From assembly GCA_045590395.1 (NCBI GenBank), contig JAZNQX010000030.1, forward strand, positions 1-19,611: a stretch of 19,611 bases of DNA. Direction: 5' to 3'. This stretch comes from SIG607 sp045590395. Its GTDB lineage: Bacteria; Bacillota; Clostridia; Oscillospirales; Acutalibacteraceae. Below, one piece after another: positions 13,420 to 19,611 of the stretch (positions are counted from its first letter, which is position 1; every line of letters begins with the position of its first letter). The notes under the pieces are model-generated. The model was not told the origin of the DNA. It did not search any database and saw nothing but the letters and a program-made list of their open reading frames with translations. A program made the position numbers and the translations under genes.

Positions 13420-13427
13420 TTATCCGG
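13399..13427 (+). repeat. inverted repeat CCGGAT-N17-ATCCGG flanking the rpoA -10
   Basis: CCGGAT (13399-13404) and ATCCGG (13422-13427) are exact inverted copies 17 bases apart, with the TATAAT of the rpoA promoter between them. As DNA this could be a two-half-site operator; as RNA it would be a weak 6-bp stem, and only if transcription comes from upstream. No following U-run fits a terminator. A chance 6-bp repeat cannot be excluded. Confidence 0.35.
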
Positions 13428-13464
13428 CAATAAAAAATATATTTACGGAGAATGGAGCTTTTAA

Positions 13465-14415
13465 ATGATAGAAATTGAAAAGCCCAGAATAGAAACGCTT
13501 GAATTGGCAGCCGACGGAGCTTACGGAAAATTTGTAATGGAGCCTCTTGAGAGAGGCTACGCAACAACACTTGGTAACAGTATGCGCAGAGTTCTGCTCT
13601 CTACCTTACCCGGTGCTGCTGTAACAACCGTTAAAATCGACGGTGTAGTTCATGAATTTTCCACTCTTCCCGGAGTAAAGGAAGAAGTTACCGAAATCAT
13701 ACTTAACATTAAAGGTCTTGTACCGAAGCTTCACAGCGACGCTCCCAAGACTGTATATGTTGAAGCAGAAGGCCCCTGTGTTGTTACAGGTGCCAGTGTC
13801 AAGTGTGATTCTGAGGTCGAGATTTTAAATCCTGACCTGTACATTGCTACTCTCGGTGAGGGTGCAAAGCTCAATATGGAAATGACCATAGAAAAGGGCA
13901 GAGGTTATGTACAGGCTGACCAGAATAAACCGGCGCAATCAGTTATCGGAGTTATCCCCGTAGATTCGATTTTCACACCTGTATTAAAGGTTAATCCTAC
14001 TGTTGACAATACCCGTGTTGGTAAGGTTACAGACAAGGGCAGACTGACTCTTGAGGTGTGGACTGATGGCTCCATCAAAGCAAATGAAGCAGTTTCTTTA
14101 TCTGCAAAAATCCTTATGGAACATTTTGAACTCTTCCTTGAACTCACTGAGGGTGCAAGTGAAACCGAGAGCATAATGGCCGTTAAGGGCGACAGCAATA
14201 ATGAAAAGGTTCTCAATATGACTATTGAGGAGTTGGATTTGTCTGTTCGTAGTTTCAACTGTTTGAAACGCGCAAGTATCAATACGGTAGAAGACCTTAT
14301 CAACAAGTCTGAAGAAGATATGATGAAGGTAAGAAATCTTGGCCGTAAATCACTTGAAGAGGTTATTGCAAAGCTGAATTCCTTTGGATATAGCCTTAAG
14401 AGTGACGACGAATAA
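13465..14415 (+). CDS. rpoA: DNA-directed RNA polymerase subunit alpha
   Basis: The 316 aa are normal for alpha. The N-terminal dimer/assembly domain has the FVMEPLERGYATTLGNSMRRVLLSTLPG stretch (in parts, residues about 23-48) and GVVHEFSTLPGVKEEV; the second half has VNPTVDNTRVG. After an acidic linker comes the C-terminal domain with LSVRSFNCLKRASINTVEDL and VRNLGRKSLEEV; R262, N265, C266 and K268 match the UP-element/CAP contact residues R265, N268, C269 and K271 of E. coli. ATG 13465 lies 7 nt after TGGAG and behind its own promoter (13390-13419). rplQ follows after 19 nt. Confidence 0.98.
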   Translation: MIEIEKPRIETLELAADGAYGKFVMEPLERGYATTLGNSMRRVLLSTLPGAAVTTVKIDGVVHEFSTLPGVKEEVTEIILNIKGLVPKLHSDAPKTVYVEAEGPCVVTGASVKCDSEVEILNPDLYIATLGEGAKLNMEMTIEKGRGYVQADQNKPAQSVIGVIPVDSIFTPVLKVNPTVDNTRVGKVTDKGRLTLEVWTDGSIKANEAVSLSAKILMEHFELFLELTEGASETESIMAVKGDSNNEKVLNMTIEELDLSVRSFNCLKRASINTVEDLINKSEEDMMKVRNLGRKSLEEVIAKLNSFGYSLKSDDE

Positions 14416-14434
14416 TAGTAAGGAGTGAATATCC

Positions 14435-14776
14435 ATGCCCGGTACAAGAAAACTCGGCAGAACCAGTGAGCAGAGAACTGCTATGCTCAGAGCTATGGTT
14501 ACCTTTTTGCTTGAAAACGGCAAAATTGAAACAACCGTAACCCGTGCTAAAGAAGTTCGTGCTATGGCTGAAAAATATATTACACTCGCTAAAGATAACA
14601 GTTTACACAGCAAACGTCAGGCATTAGCTTTCATAACTAAGGAAGACGTTGTAAAGAAGCTTTACAACGAAATCGCTCCCCGTTATGCTGACAGAAACGG
14701 CGGTTACTGCCGTATCACCAAAACCGGCCCCCGCCGTGGTGATGCTGCTGAGATGGCTATTATCGAGTTAGTATAA
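14435..14776 (+). CDS. rplQ: 50S ribosomal protein L17
   Basis: A compact 113-aa L17: RKLGRTSEQRTAMLRAMVTFLLENGKIETTVTRAKEVR (in parts, residues 5-42), followed by the helix-strand core and the C-terminal YCRITKTGPRRGDAAEMAIIELV block. L17 sits near the tunnel exit of the 50S subunit. ATG 14435 follows AAGGAG (14420-14425). It is the last gene of the supercluster; a structured 3' UTR and an intrinsic terminator follow. In many Firmicutes the ecfA1-ecfA2-ecfT-truA genes come next; they are not here. Confidence 0.98.
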   Translation: MPGTRKLGRTSEQRTAMLRAMVTFLLENGKIETTVTRAKEVRAMAEKYITLAKDNSLHSKRQALAFITKEDVVKKLYNEIAPRYADRNGGYCRITKTGPRRGDAAEMAIIELV

Positions 14777-14788
14777 TCAGCAACTCTT

Positions 14789-14832
14789 CGCCATCACATT
14801 GTAAGGCATAGCGCTTGCCTTTTGATGTGGCG
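14789..14832 (+). ncRNA. possible structured 3' UTR element downstream of rplQ (L17DE-like position)
   Basis: Between the rplQ stop and the terminator lies a two-part hairpin. The inner stem pairs AAGGCA (14803-14808) exactly with TGCCTT (14816-14821) around a seven-base loop. The outer stem pairs CGCCA (14789-14793) with TGGCG (14828-14832), with a few further pairs (CAT with ATG) between. No U-run follows it, so it is not itself a terminator. An RNA called the L17 downstream element is known from the same place, just after rplQ, in other bacteria; I cannot check the consensus here, so the match is by position and presence of structure only. Confidence 0.45.
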
Positions 14833-14848
14833 GCTAAGAATAAAATTC

Positions 14849-14877
14849 AACACCCCTGTGAAAACAGGGGTGTTTTT
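14849..14877 (+). terminator. intrinsic terminator of the ribosomal supercluster
   Basis: An 11-bp perfect stem pairs AACACCCCTGT (14849-14859) with ACAGGGGTGTT (14864-14874) around a GAAA tetraloop, followed by T residues to 14877 and a T-rich stretch beyond. Strong GC core and tetraloop; this should end transcripts from rpoA/rplQ and from upstream. Confidence 0.93.
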
Positions 14878-14878
14878 C

Positions 14879-14907
14879 TTTACTTTTTTAAACTATTATG
14901 GTATACT
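14879..14907 (+). promoter_or_regulatory. extended -10 promoter for the SulP-ChrA operon
   Basis: A -35 TTTACT (14879-14884, 4 of 6 matches) is followed after 17 nt by TATACT (14902-14907), preceded by TGG so that the full TGnTATACT extended -10 is present. Transcription should start near 14914, about 28 nt before the ATG at 14942. The -35 begins within two bases of the T-run of the preceding terminator, so the two transcription units abut with no spare DNA. Confidence 0.65.
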
Positions 14908-14941
14908 TTTCCTGTTAATGACCTAAGCTTTGGAGAAATTT

Positions 14942-16237
14942 ATGAAATCTTTTTATCTAAAACCTAAATTTTTTGAAACAATTAAAAATTACAATAAGAA
15001 AAAATTTTTAAATGATGTTATTGCAGGTATTATAGTTGCAATAATTGCACTGCCTTTATCTATTGCACTGGCTCTCGCCTCGGGTGTTGAGCCGGCATGT
15101 GGTATATATACTGCCATTGCCGCAGGCTTCTTTGTTGGCCTTCTTGGTGGTAGCCGTGTGCAGATTGCAGGCCCCACCGCCGCCTTTGCTACGGTAGTTG
15201 CAGGTATAGTAGCAACCGAGGGAATGGACGGTCTGTTTGTAGCGACGGTACTTGCGGGCGTTATACTAATCCTTATGGGTATATTAAAGCTTGGCTCGCT
15301 TATCCGCTATATACCTGAAACAATTACCGTAGGCTTTACAGGCGGTATTGCCGTTACCATTTTCATCGGTCAGATTAAGGATTTTCTCGGTCTTACATAT
15401 CAGTCAGGCGTAAGACCTATTGAAACTATAGAAAAAATTGAGGCTAATATTGAGGCTATATCAACTTTTAGTTGGCAGGCGCTTGTTATTGGTGCATTAA
15501 GTCTTCTGGTGCTTATTTTCTATCCCAAAATTGAAAAGAAAATACCACCATCACTAATAGCCGTAATTGTAGGCGCAGTTGTGGTATCCTTAATACCGAT
15601 TTTCAGCGATAATGTTTATACAATAGGTGACCTTTATGATATACCCAAAGGCCTTCCGAAAATTAACCTTATGGGAATGGACTTTAGTATTGAAAAGATT
15701 TCAGCAGTTCTTCCCAGTGCCTTTACCATAGCTATTCTGGCAGGTATAGAATCTCTTTTATCCTGTGTTGTTGCAGACGGTATGATAAAAAGTAAGCATA
15801 ATTCTAATGCCGAGCTTGTGGCACAGGGTGTTGCTAATATTGCATCGGTGATGTTCGGCGGTATTCCTGCTACGGGCGCTATTGCAAGAACGGCAGCTAA
15901 TATTAAAAACGGCGGCAGAACTCCTGTTGCCGCAATGGTGCATTCCTTTGTGCTTCTTTTGGTGCTGTTATTTCTACTGCCCCTTGCAAAGCTTATTCCT
16001 ATGCCTACTATTGCCGCAATTTTGTTTGTGGTAGCCTATAATATGAGCGAATGGCGTCATTTTGTTGCTATATTCAAAAAGCGCCGTATAGACAAAATTT
16101 TGGTGTTACTTGTAACCTTTGCCTTTACCGTTATATTCGATTTGGTTGTTGCTATAGCGGTAGGTATGGCTCTTCACGGTATTATTTTGTTAATTAAGAA
16201 AATACTAAAAGTAAAAAAGGGAGATGTTAAAAATTAA
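14942..16237 (+). CDS. SulP-family anion transporter without STAS domain
   Basis: Start at ATG 14942, 6 nt after GGAG (14932-14935); the upstream in-frame TTG overlaps that site. The 431 aa are nearly all membrane segments. SulP signatures are ALPLSIALALASGVEP (36-51), GIYTAI, and LGGSRVQIAGPTAAF (68-82); later GIPATGAIARTAANI and a last hydrophobic helix ending in a Lys-rich tail. Most SulP proteins are 500-600 aa with a cytoplasmic STAS domain; this one stops right after the last helix. Members carry sulfate, bicarbonate or other anions, and substrate cannot be told from sequence here. The 3' end overlaps the next gene by 14 nt. Base use is more AT-rich than in the ribosomal genes. Confidence 0.9.
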   Translation: MKSFYLKPKFFETIKNYNKKKFLNDVIAGIIVAIIALPLSIALALASGVEPACGIYTAIAAGFFVGLLGGSRVQIAGPTAAFATVVAGIVATEGMDGLFVATVLAGVILILMGILKLGSLIRYIPETITVGFTGGIAVTIFIGQIKDFLGLTYQSGVRPIETIEKIEANIEAISTFSWQALVIGALSLLVLIFYPKIEKKIPPSLIAVIVGAVVVSLIPIFSDNVYTIGDLYDIPKGLPKINLMGMDFSIEKISAVLPSAFTIAILAGIESLLSCVVADGMIKSKHNSNAELVAQGVANIASVMFGGIPATGAIARTAANIKNGGRTPVAAMVHSFVLLLVLLFLLPLAKLIPMPTIAAILFVVAYNMSEWRHFVAIFKKRRIDKILVLLVTFAFTVIFDLVVAIAVGMALHGIILLIKKILKVKKGDVKN

Positions 16238-16796
16238 AGGCAATTTCAAAAAGGCTTTACAGCTGTTTATAACCTTCTTTAAAATAGGCGCCTTTACCTT
16301 TGGCGGCGGCTATGCTATGATACCGCTTATTCAAAGAGAGGTTGCCGAAAATAAAAAATGGATAACCGATGATGATATTCTTGAAATTATCGCTATTTCG
16401 GAGTCTACTCCGGGCCCTATAGCTATTAACTCGGCTACCTTTGTGGGATACCGTGTCTGCGGCTTTTGGGGTAGCTTCTTTGCTACCCTTGGTGTAGTGC
16501 TTCCGTCTTTTGTAATTATTCTCATAATTTCCTTTTTGCTTGAGGGCTTTGGGGATATAAAGCCTGTAAAATATGCCTTTAACGGAATTAGAGCAGGTGT
16601 ACTGGCTCTGCTTTTTAAGGCACTTTTCACAATGTATAAAAAGTCACCAAAGGGTATAGCTTCCTATATAGTTATGGCGGCTTCCTTTTTGTTGACAGCC
16701 TTCCTTAATGTGCCAGTTATTTTTGTGCTTATAGGCTGTGCTGTCTTCGGCCTTATTACTTCTTTTATTGCTGATAGGAGGAGTAAAAAGCTATGA
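16224..16796 (+). CDS. CHR-family (ChrA-type) half-transporter, first copy
   Basis: The 190 aa form one short CHR domain with about six hydrophobic segments. Hallmarks are FFKIGAFTFGGGYAMIPLI (residues 18-36), ESTPGPIAINSATFVGY and a GVVLPSFVIILI helix. Long ChrA proteins have two such domains fused; this is the single-domain class, which works in pairs such as YwrA/YwrB of B. subtilis. ATG 16224 overlaps the SulP gene by 14 nt; AAGGGAG lies almost directly against it, so initiation probably relies on ribosomes ending SulP translation. Its stop overlaps the next start (ATGA at 16793). Substrate: chromate export is the named family role, but an anaerobe may use it for another anion. Confidence 0.9.
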   Translation: MLKIKGNFKKALQLFITFFKIGAFTFGGGYAMIPLIQREVAENKKWITDDDILEIIAISESTPGPIAINSATFVGYRVCGFWGSFFATLGVVLPSFVIILIISFLLEGFGDIKPVKYAFNGIRAGVLALLFKALFTMYKKSPKGIASYIVMAASFLLTAFLNVPVIFVLIGCAVFGLITSFIADRRSKKL

Positions 16797-17359
16797 TATA
16801 CCTTGAACTGTTTTTAACCTTTCTTAAAATAGGCGCCTTTACCTTTGGCGGCGGATATGCGATGCTTCCTTTAATAGAGGAGGAAATAACCGCAAAGGCT
16901 TGGATGCCTCTTGAGGAACTTGTAAACTTTATTGCGGTAAGCGAATCTACTCCGGGACCCTTTGCCATAAATATTGCCACCTATGTTGGCAGTCAGGTTG
17001 CTCCGATTAGTATTTTAGGCTCTGCTTGTGCAACTCTTGGCGTAGTTCTTCCGTCCTTTGTTATAATTCTTATTGTTGCAAAAATATACGATAAATTTAA
17101 AAACAGCAAAACGGTGAAGGGAGTTATGACAGGACTAAAGCCTGCCGTTGTGGGCCTTATTGCTAATGCTATAATTTCAATAGCCGTAACCGTTCTTATA
17201 CCAAACGGATTTTCCCTTGTTGTATTTAAAGATGTTATGCTTTATATAAACCTTTCAATTTTTGCTATATCTACTATACTTGCCTTTAAAAAGGTACATC
17301 CCATAATTATAATCTGCATTTCGGCAGTACTGGGCATAGCCGTAGGATATTTACTGTAA
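16793..17359 (+). CDS. CHR-family (ChrA-type) half-transporter, second copy
   Basis: This 188-aa partner shares the FLKIGAFTFGGGYAMLPLI (residues 9-27), ESTPGPFAINIATYVG and GVVLPSFVIILI blocks with the first copy, so the two are paralogues; a 30-nt stretch at 16825-16854 is identical to 16280-16309. Its N-terminus lacks the lysines seen in the first copy, compatible with the opposite membrane orientation known for CHR pairs (inference). A clear AGGAGG (about 16777-16782) precedes ATG 16793, which overlaps the previous stop as ATGA. A strong bidirectional terminator follows directly. Confidence 0.9.
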   Translation: MIYLELFLTFLKIGAFTFGGGYAMLPLIEEEITAKAWMPLEELVNFIAVSESTPGPFAINIATYVGSQVAPISILGSACATLGVVLPSFVIILIVAKIYDKFKNSKTVKGVMTGLKPAVVGLIANAIISIAVTVLIPNGFSLVVFKDVMLYINLSIFAISTILAFKKVHPIIIICISAVLGIAVGYLL

Positions 17360-17395
17360 TAAAAAAAGTAGTGGCAGAAACCACTACTTTTTTTA
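17360..17395. terminator. bidirectional terminator between chrA pair and recG
   Basis: A perfect 15-bp stem pairs 17360-17374 with 17381-17395 around the loop CAGAAA: an A-run plus GTAGTGG on one side, CCACTAC plus a T-run on the other. Because one arm begins with A's and the other ends with T's, it works on both strands, ending the transporter operon (+) and recG (-). The recG stop codon (17393-17395) lies inside the stem. Confidence 0.93.
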
Positions 17396-19399
17396 ATTAT
17401 CACTATCTTTTAAAAGCTTTGATACCGCCTCTTTTAAGAGGGGGTATTTTTTTAGGTCCTTGCTTTCGGAAATTATCTCGTTTGCCGCTTGGCAAGACGC
17501 CTTCATTAGCTGAATGTCGCCGCTTAAATCTGCAATTTTAAGCTCGGGAAGACCGTGCTGACGCTTTCCTATAAAATCGCCGGGACCTCGCATTTTAAGG
17601 TCTTCATCGGCAATTTTAAAGCCGTCTGCAGTTTCGCACATTGTTTTAATTCTCTTATTGCTTTTAGAGTCGGAAATAAATATGCAGGTAGATTTATGTT
17701 TGCCTCTGCCGATGCGGCCTCTGAGCTGATGAAGCTGACTCATACCAAAGCGCTCGGCATTTTCAATAACCATAACTGTGGCATTTGGTATGTCAACACC
17801 TACCTCAACAACAGTTGTGCAGACAAGAAGGTTAATTTCGCCGCTTAAAAAGGCACTCATAACGGCTTCCTTATCCTGAGCCTTCATTTTACCGTGGAGA
17901 AGCCCTACTTTATAATCTTTAAATTGCTTCTGACTGATTTCCTTAAAATATTCTTCAGCGCTTTTTAAATCGGTTTCGTTATCTTCAACCAATGGGCAAA
18001 CAATGTAGGCTTGTCTGCCGCTATTTAGCTCTTTTTTTATAAAATTATAAACACGCTCACGAAGTGATGAGGTTACGCTATAACTGTCAATAACCTGACG
18101 GTTTTTGGGGTACTCATCAATTATGCTTATGTCAAGGTCGCCGTAAATAATAAGGGCAAGGGTACGGGGTATTGGGGTTGCCGACATAACAAGGCGGTGA
18201 GGGGTATTACCCTTAGCCGATAGCTTAGCCCTTTGTGCCACACCAAAGCGGTGCTGCTCGTCGGTTATAACAAGACCAAGGTTATTAAAATCCACACCGT
18301 CGCTTATAAGAGCGTGGGTGCCGATAGCAATATTTATTTTACCGCTTTTAAGCTCTTCCCGTCTTTCCCGTTTTTCTTTAGCGGTAAGTGAGCCTGTAAA
18401 AAGCTGACACGAAATATCGGTATCCTTAAAAAAGGCTTTAAAGGTGTCAAAATGCTGTTTTACAAGTATCTCGGTAGGCGCCATAATGGCAGACTGATAT
18501 CCGTTTTTCGCAAGTGTATAGCAAAGGGCGGCGGCAACGGCAGTTTTTCCGCAGCCTACATCACCCTGAACCAGTCGGTTCATAGGAACACCCGACATTA
18601 TATCTTTAGTACATTCCTTTACAACCTTTACCTGAGCATTTGTAGGTGAAAAGGGGAGAAGCGAGAAAAATTCATCACTGAAATCCTTTTTCGGCTTTAT
18701 TGCGCTTTCTTCTTTGTTTTTGCCCTTTAAAAGAGCAAAGGCGGTCTGAAGAACGAAAAGTTCTTCAAAAACAAGCCGCTTTTTAGCTGCATCGCGTGAC
18801 GCCGCCAAAAATGGTAAGTGAATATTGCGTATAGCATAGTCAAAATCGCAAAGGTGATAGGTTGTTCTGATATGCTCCGGCAAAATATCAACAGGTGTGT
18901 GGCTGTTCAGTGCGCTTTCCACCATACGCGAAATCTGCTTAGAGGTTATGCCGCTTTTAAGCGGATAAACGGGCTGAATACGGCTTTCATTCTTAAATAC
19001 AACGGTAGGGGAGGACAAAACTGGGTCAAATAAACTGCCCTCGGCTTTGCCTGAAAAGATATACTCTGTATTATATTTCAGGTAAAAGGGAACCTGCCGT
19101 TTGTGGAAAATTACAACGGTCATACTGCCGCTTTTATCAGCTACCTTAAAGGTGGAACGAGATATAGGCTGACGATAAAGATTTTCGGTTTTAATTTCAC
19201 CGGTAATAGTGCCCTTGATGTTTACCTGTGTGCCCGGAACAACATCGTTTATAGGGGTTATTACGGTGTAATCCCTATAATCTCTGGGATAATAACGCAA
19301 AAGAGCATCGACGGAGTCAATGCCCAGCTTTGAAAGCTGAGTAATCTTTGCTTCGCCGATACCCTTAACATTTAGTAAATCGCAATTTCTGTTTTTCAT
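17393..19399 (-). CDS. recG: ATP-dependent DNA helicase RecG
   Basis: RecG reverses stalled forks and moves Holliday junctions. I choose the ATG at 19399-19397, one base after the fakA stop; an in-frame TTG three codons upstream is possible, and neither has a good ribosome binding site, so coupling to fakA is likely. The 668 aa are typical: N-terminal wedge domain with an OB-fold (about 50-150), Walker A GDVGCGKT (near residue 280, with Cys where Ser is usual), DEQH motif (near 380), MSATPIPRTLAL, and motif VI QLHQLRGRIGRG (near 560), ending with the TRG region (FKIADEDLKMRGPGDFIGKRQHG in parts). Convergent with the transporter operon. Confidence 0.97.
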   Translation of the reverse strand: MKNRNCDLLNVKGIGEAKITQLSKLGIDSVDALLRYYPRDYRDYTVITPINDVVPGTQVNIKGTITGEIKTENLYRQPISRSTFKVADKSGSMTVVIFHKRQVPFYLKYNTEYIFSGKAEGSLFDPVLSSPTVVFKNESRIQPVYPLKSGITSKQISRMVESALNSHTPVDILPEHIRTTYHLCDFDYAIRNIHLPFLAASRDAAKKRLVFEELFVLQTAFALLKGKNKEESAIKPKKDFSDEFFSLLPFSPTNAQVKVVKECTKDIMSGVPMNRLVQGDVGCGKTAVAAALCYTLAKNGYQSAIMAPTEILVKQHFDTFKAFFKDTDISCQLFTGSLTAKEKRERREELKSGKINIAIGTHALISDGVDFNNLGLVITDEQHRFGVAQRAKLSAKGNTPHRLVMSATPIPRTLALIIYGDLDISIIDEYPKNRQVIDSYSVTSSLRERVYNFIKKELNSGRQAYIVCPLVEDNETDLKSAEEYFKEISQKQFKDYKVGLLHGKMKAQDKEAVMSAFLSGEINLLVCTTVVEVGVDIPNATVMVIENAERFGMSQLHQLRGRIGRGKHKSTCIFISDSKSNKRIKTMCETADGFKIADEDLKMRGPGDFIGKRQHGLPELKIADLSGDIQLMKASCQAANEIISESKDLKKYPLLKEAVSKLLKDSDN

Positions 19400-19400
19400 A

Positions 19401-19611
19401 TTATTCAACCGAGAGGAAGAAATAATATATAGGCTGACCGCCGTTTACCATAGTGATTTCTACCTTATCACCGAATTTGGCGTTCAAATCGGCCTCAATA
19501 GCCTCTGCCTGCTCATCGCTTATGTCTTCACCGTAAATTACGGTTAAGAACTCGCTGTCGCGCTTAAGCATTGTTTTTACAAGCTTTGCAACAGATTTTT
19601 CAATATCTGTA
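19401..19611 (-). CDS. fakA: DAK2/DegV-linked kinase FakA-type protein, C-terminal fragment
   Basis: Only the last 69 codons are visible; the gene continues beyond the right edge. The sequence (LTVIYGEDISDEQAEAIEAD, then VNGGQPIYYFFLSVE) matches the C-terminal domain of the YloV/FakA family, which ends in a GGQP-Y-Y-SVE motif. FakA phosphorylates fatty acids held by FakB in Firmicutes. The pair fakA-recG in this order is standard for Firmicutes, which supports the call. The stop (TAA at 19403-19401) is one base before the recG ATG. The catalytic DhaL domain lies outside the window. Confidence 0.85.
   Translation of the reverse strand, partial: TDIEKSVAKLVKTMLKRDSEFLTVIYGEDISDEQAEAIEADLNAKFGDKVEITMVNGGQPIYYFFLSVE

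Noticed and set aside
14749..14880. Independent small RNA starting at a TATAAT-like site at the rplQ stop (14772-14777)
   Set aside because: The -35 region is poor (TGAGAT/CTGAGA) and TATAAT here is made by the last codons; a 3' UTR element on the operon transcript is simpler.
17555..17848. 97-codon + strand frame opposite recG
   Set aside because: Antisense to the conserved helicase motifs of recG; no ribosome binding site or family.
1..19611. CRISPR arrays, insertion sequences, tRNA or rRNA genes, attachment sites
   Set aside because: I saw no spaced direct repeats, terminal inverted repeats with a transposase, cloverleaf-like sequences or rRNA segments anywhere in the window.

Overview
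The window is almost entirely one bacterial S10-spc-alpha ribosomal-protein supercluster on the + strand. It is entered inside rplC at the left edge and runs to rplQ at 14776. A small anion-transporter operon follows on the same strand, and the right end holds recG and the 3' end of a fakA-type gene on the - strand. The organism is most likely a Firmicute of class Clostridia, probably an Oscillospirales/Ruminococcaceae-like anaerobe. The reasons are the gene order secY-adk-map-KOW-infA-rpmJ-rpsM-rpsK-rpsD-rpoA-rplQ, a zinc-type (type Z) S14, the fakA-recG pair, strong AGGAGG Shine-Dalgarno sites and moderate GC content. The class is well supported; the family is a guess.

Layout: 2-4253 rplC(partial)-rplD-rplW-rplB-rpsS-rplV-rpsC-rplP-rpmC; 4274-8606 rpsQ-rplN-rplX-rplE-rpsN-rpsH-rplF-rplR-rpsE-rpmD-(micro-ORF)-rplO; 8609-11536 secY-adk-map-KOW gene; 11539-14776 infA-rpmJ-rpsM-rpsK-rpsD-rpoA-rplQ; 14777-14941 a structured 3' UTR, an intrinsic terminator and a new promoter; 14942-17359 a SulP-family transporter and two short CHR (ChrA-type) half-transporters; 17360-17395 a bidirectional terminator; 17393-19399 recG (-); 19401-19611 fakA C-terminus (-). 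No stretch longer than 165 bases lacks a gene. I see no rRNA, tRNA, CRISPR array or insertion sequence.

Inside the ribosomal cluster nearly all junctions are overlaps or gaps of 2-32 nt, as expected for one polycistronic unit with translational coupling. Three gaps stand out: rplW-rplB (87 nt), rpmD-rplO (75 nt) and rpsD-rpoA (91 nt). Each holds something: a pair of mutually exclusive hairpins, an 18-codon highly basic micro-ORF with its own plausible ribosome binding site, and a good sigma-A promoter whose -10 lies between the arms of a 6-bp inverted repeat. The 3' UTR of rplQ holds a second possible structured RNA, in the position of the L17 downstream element RNA described in other bacteria.

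Functionally, the cluster joins ribosome assembly with secretion (SecY), adenylate balance (Adk), N-terminal Met removal (Map), initiation (IF1) and transcription (RpoA). The downstream SulP-ChrA-ChrA operon has its own promoter and terminator, looks unrelated to translation, and is the least ordinary gene group here. Nothing in the window is a clearly new system. The most promising leads are the micro-ORF, the rplQ 3' UTR element, the rplW-rplB switch-like spacer and the SulP/CHR module.
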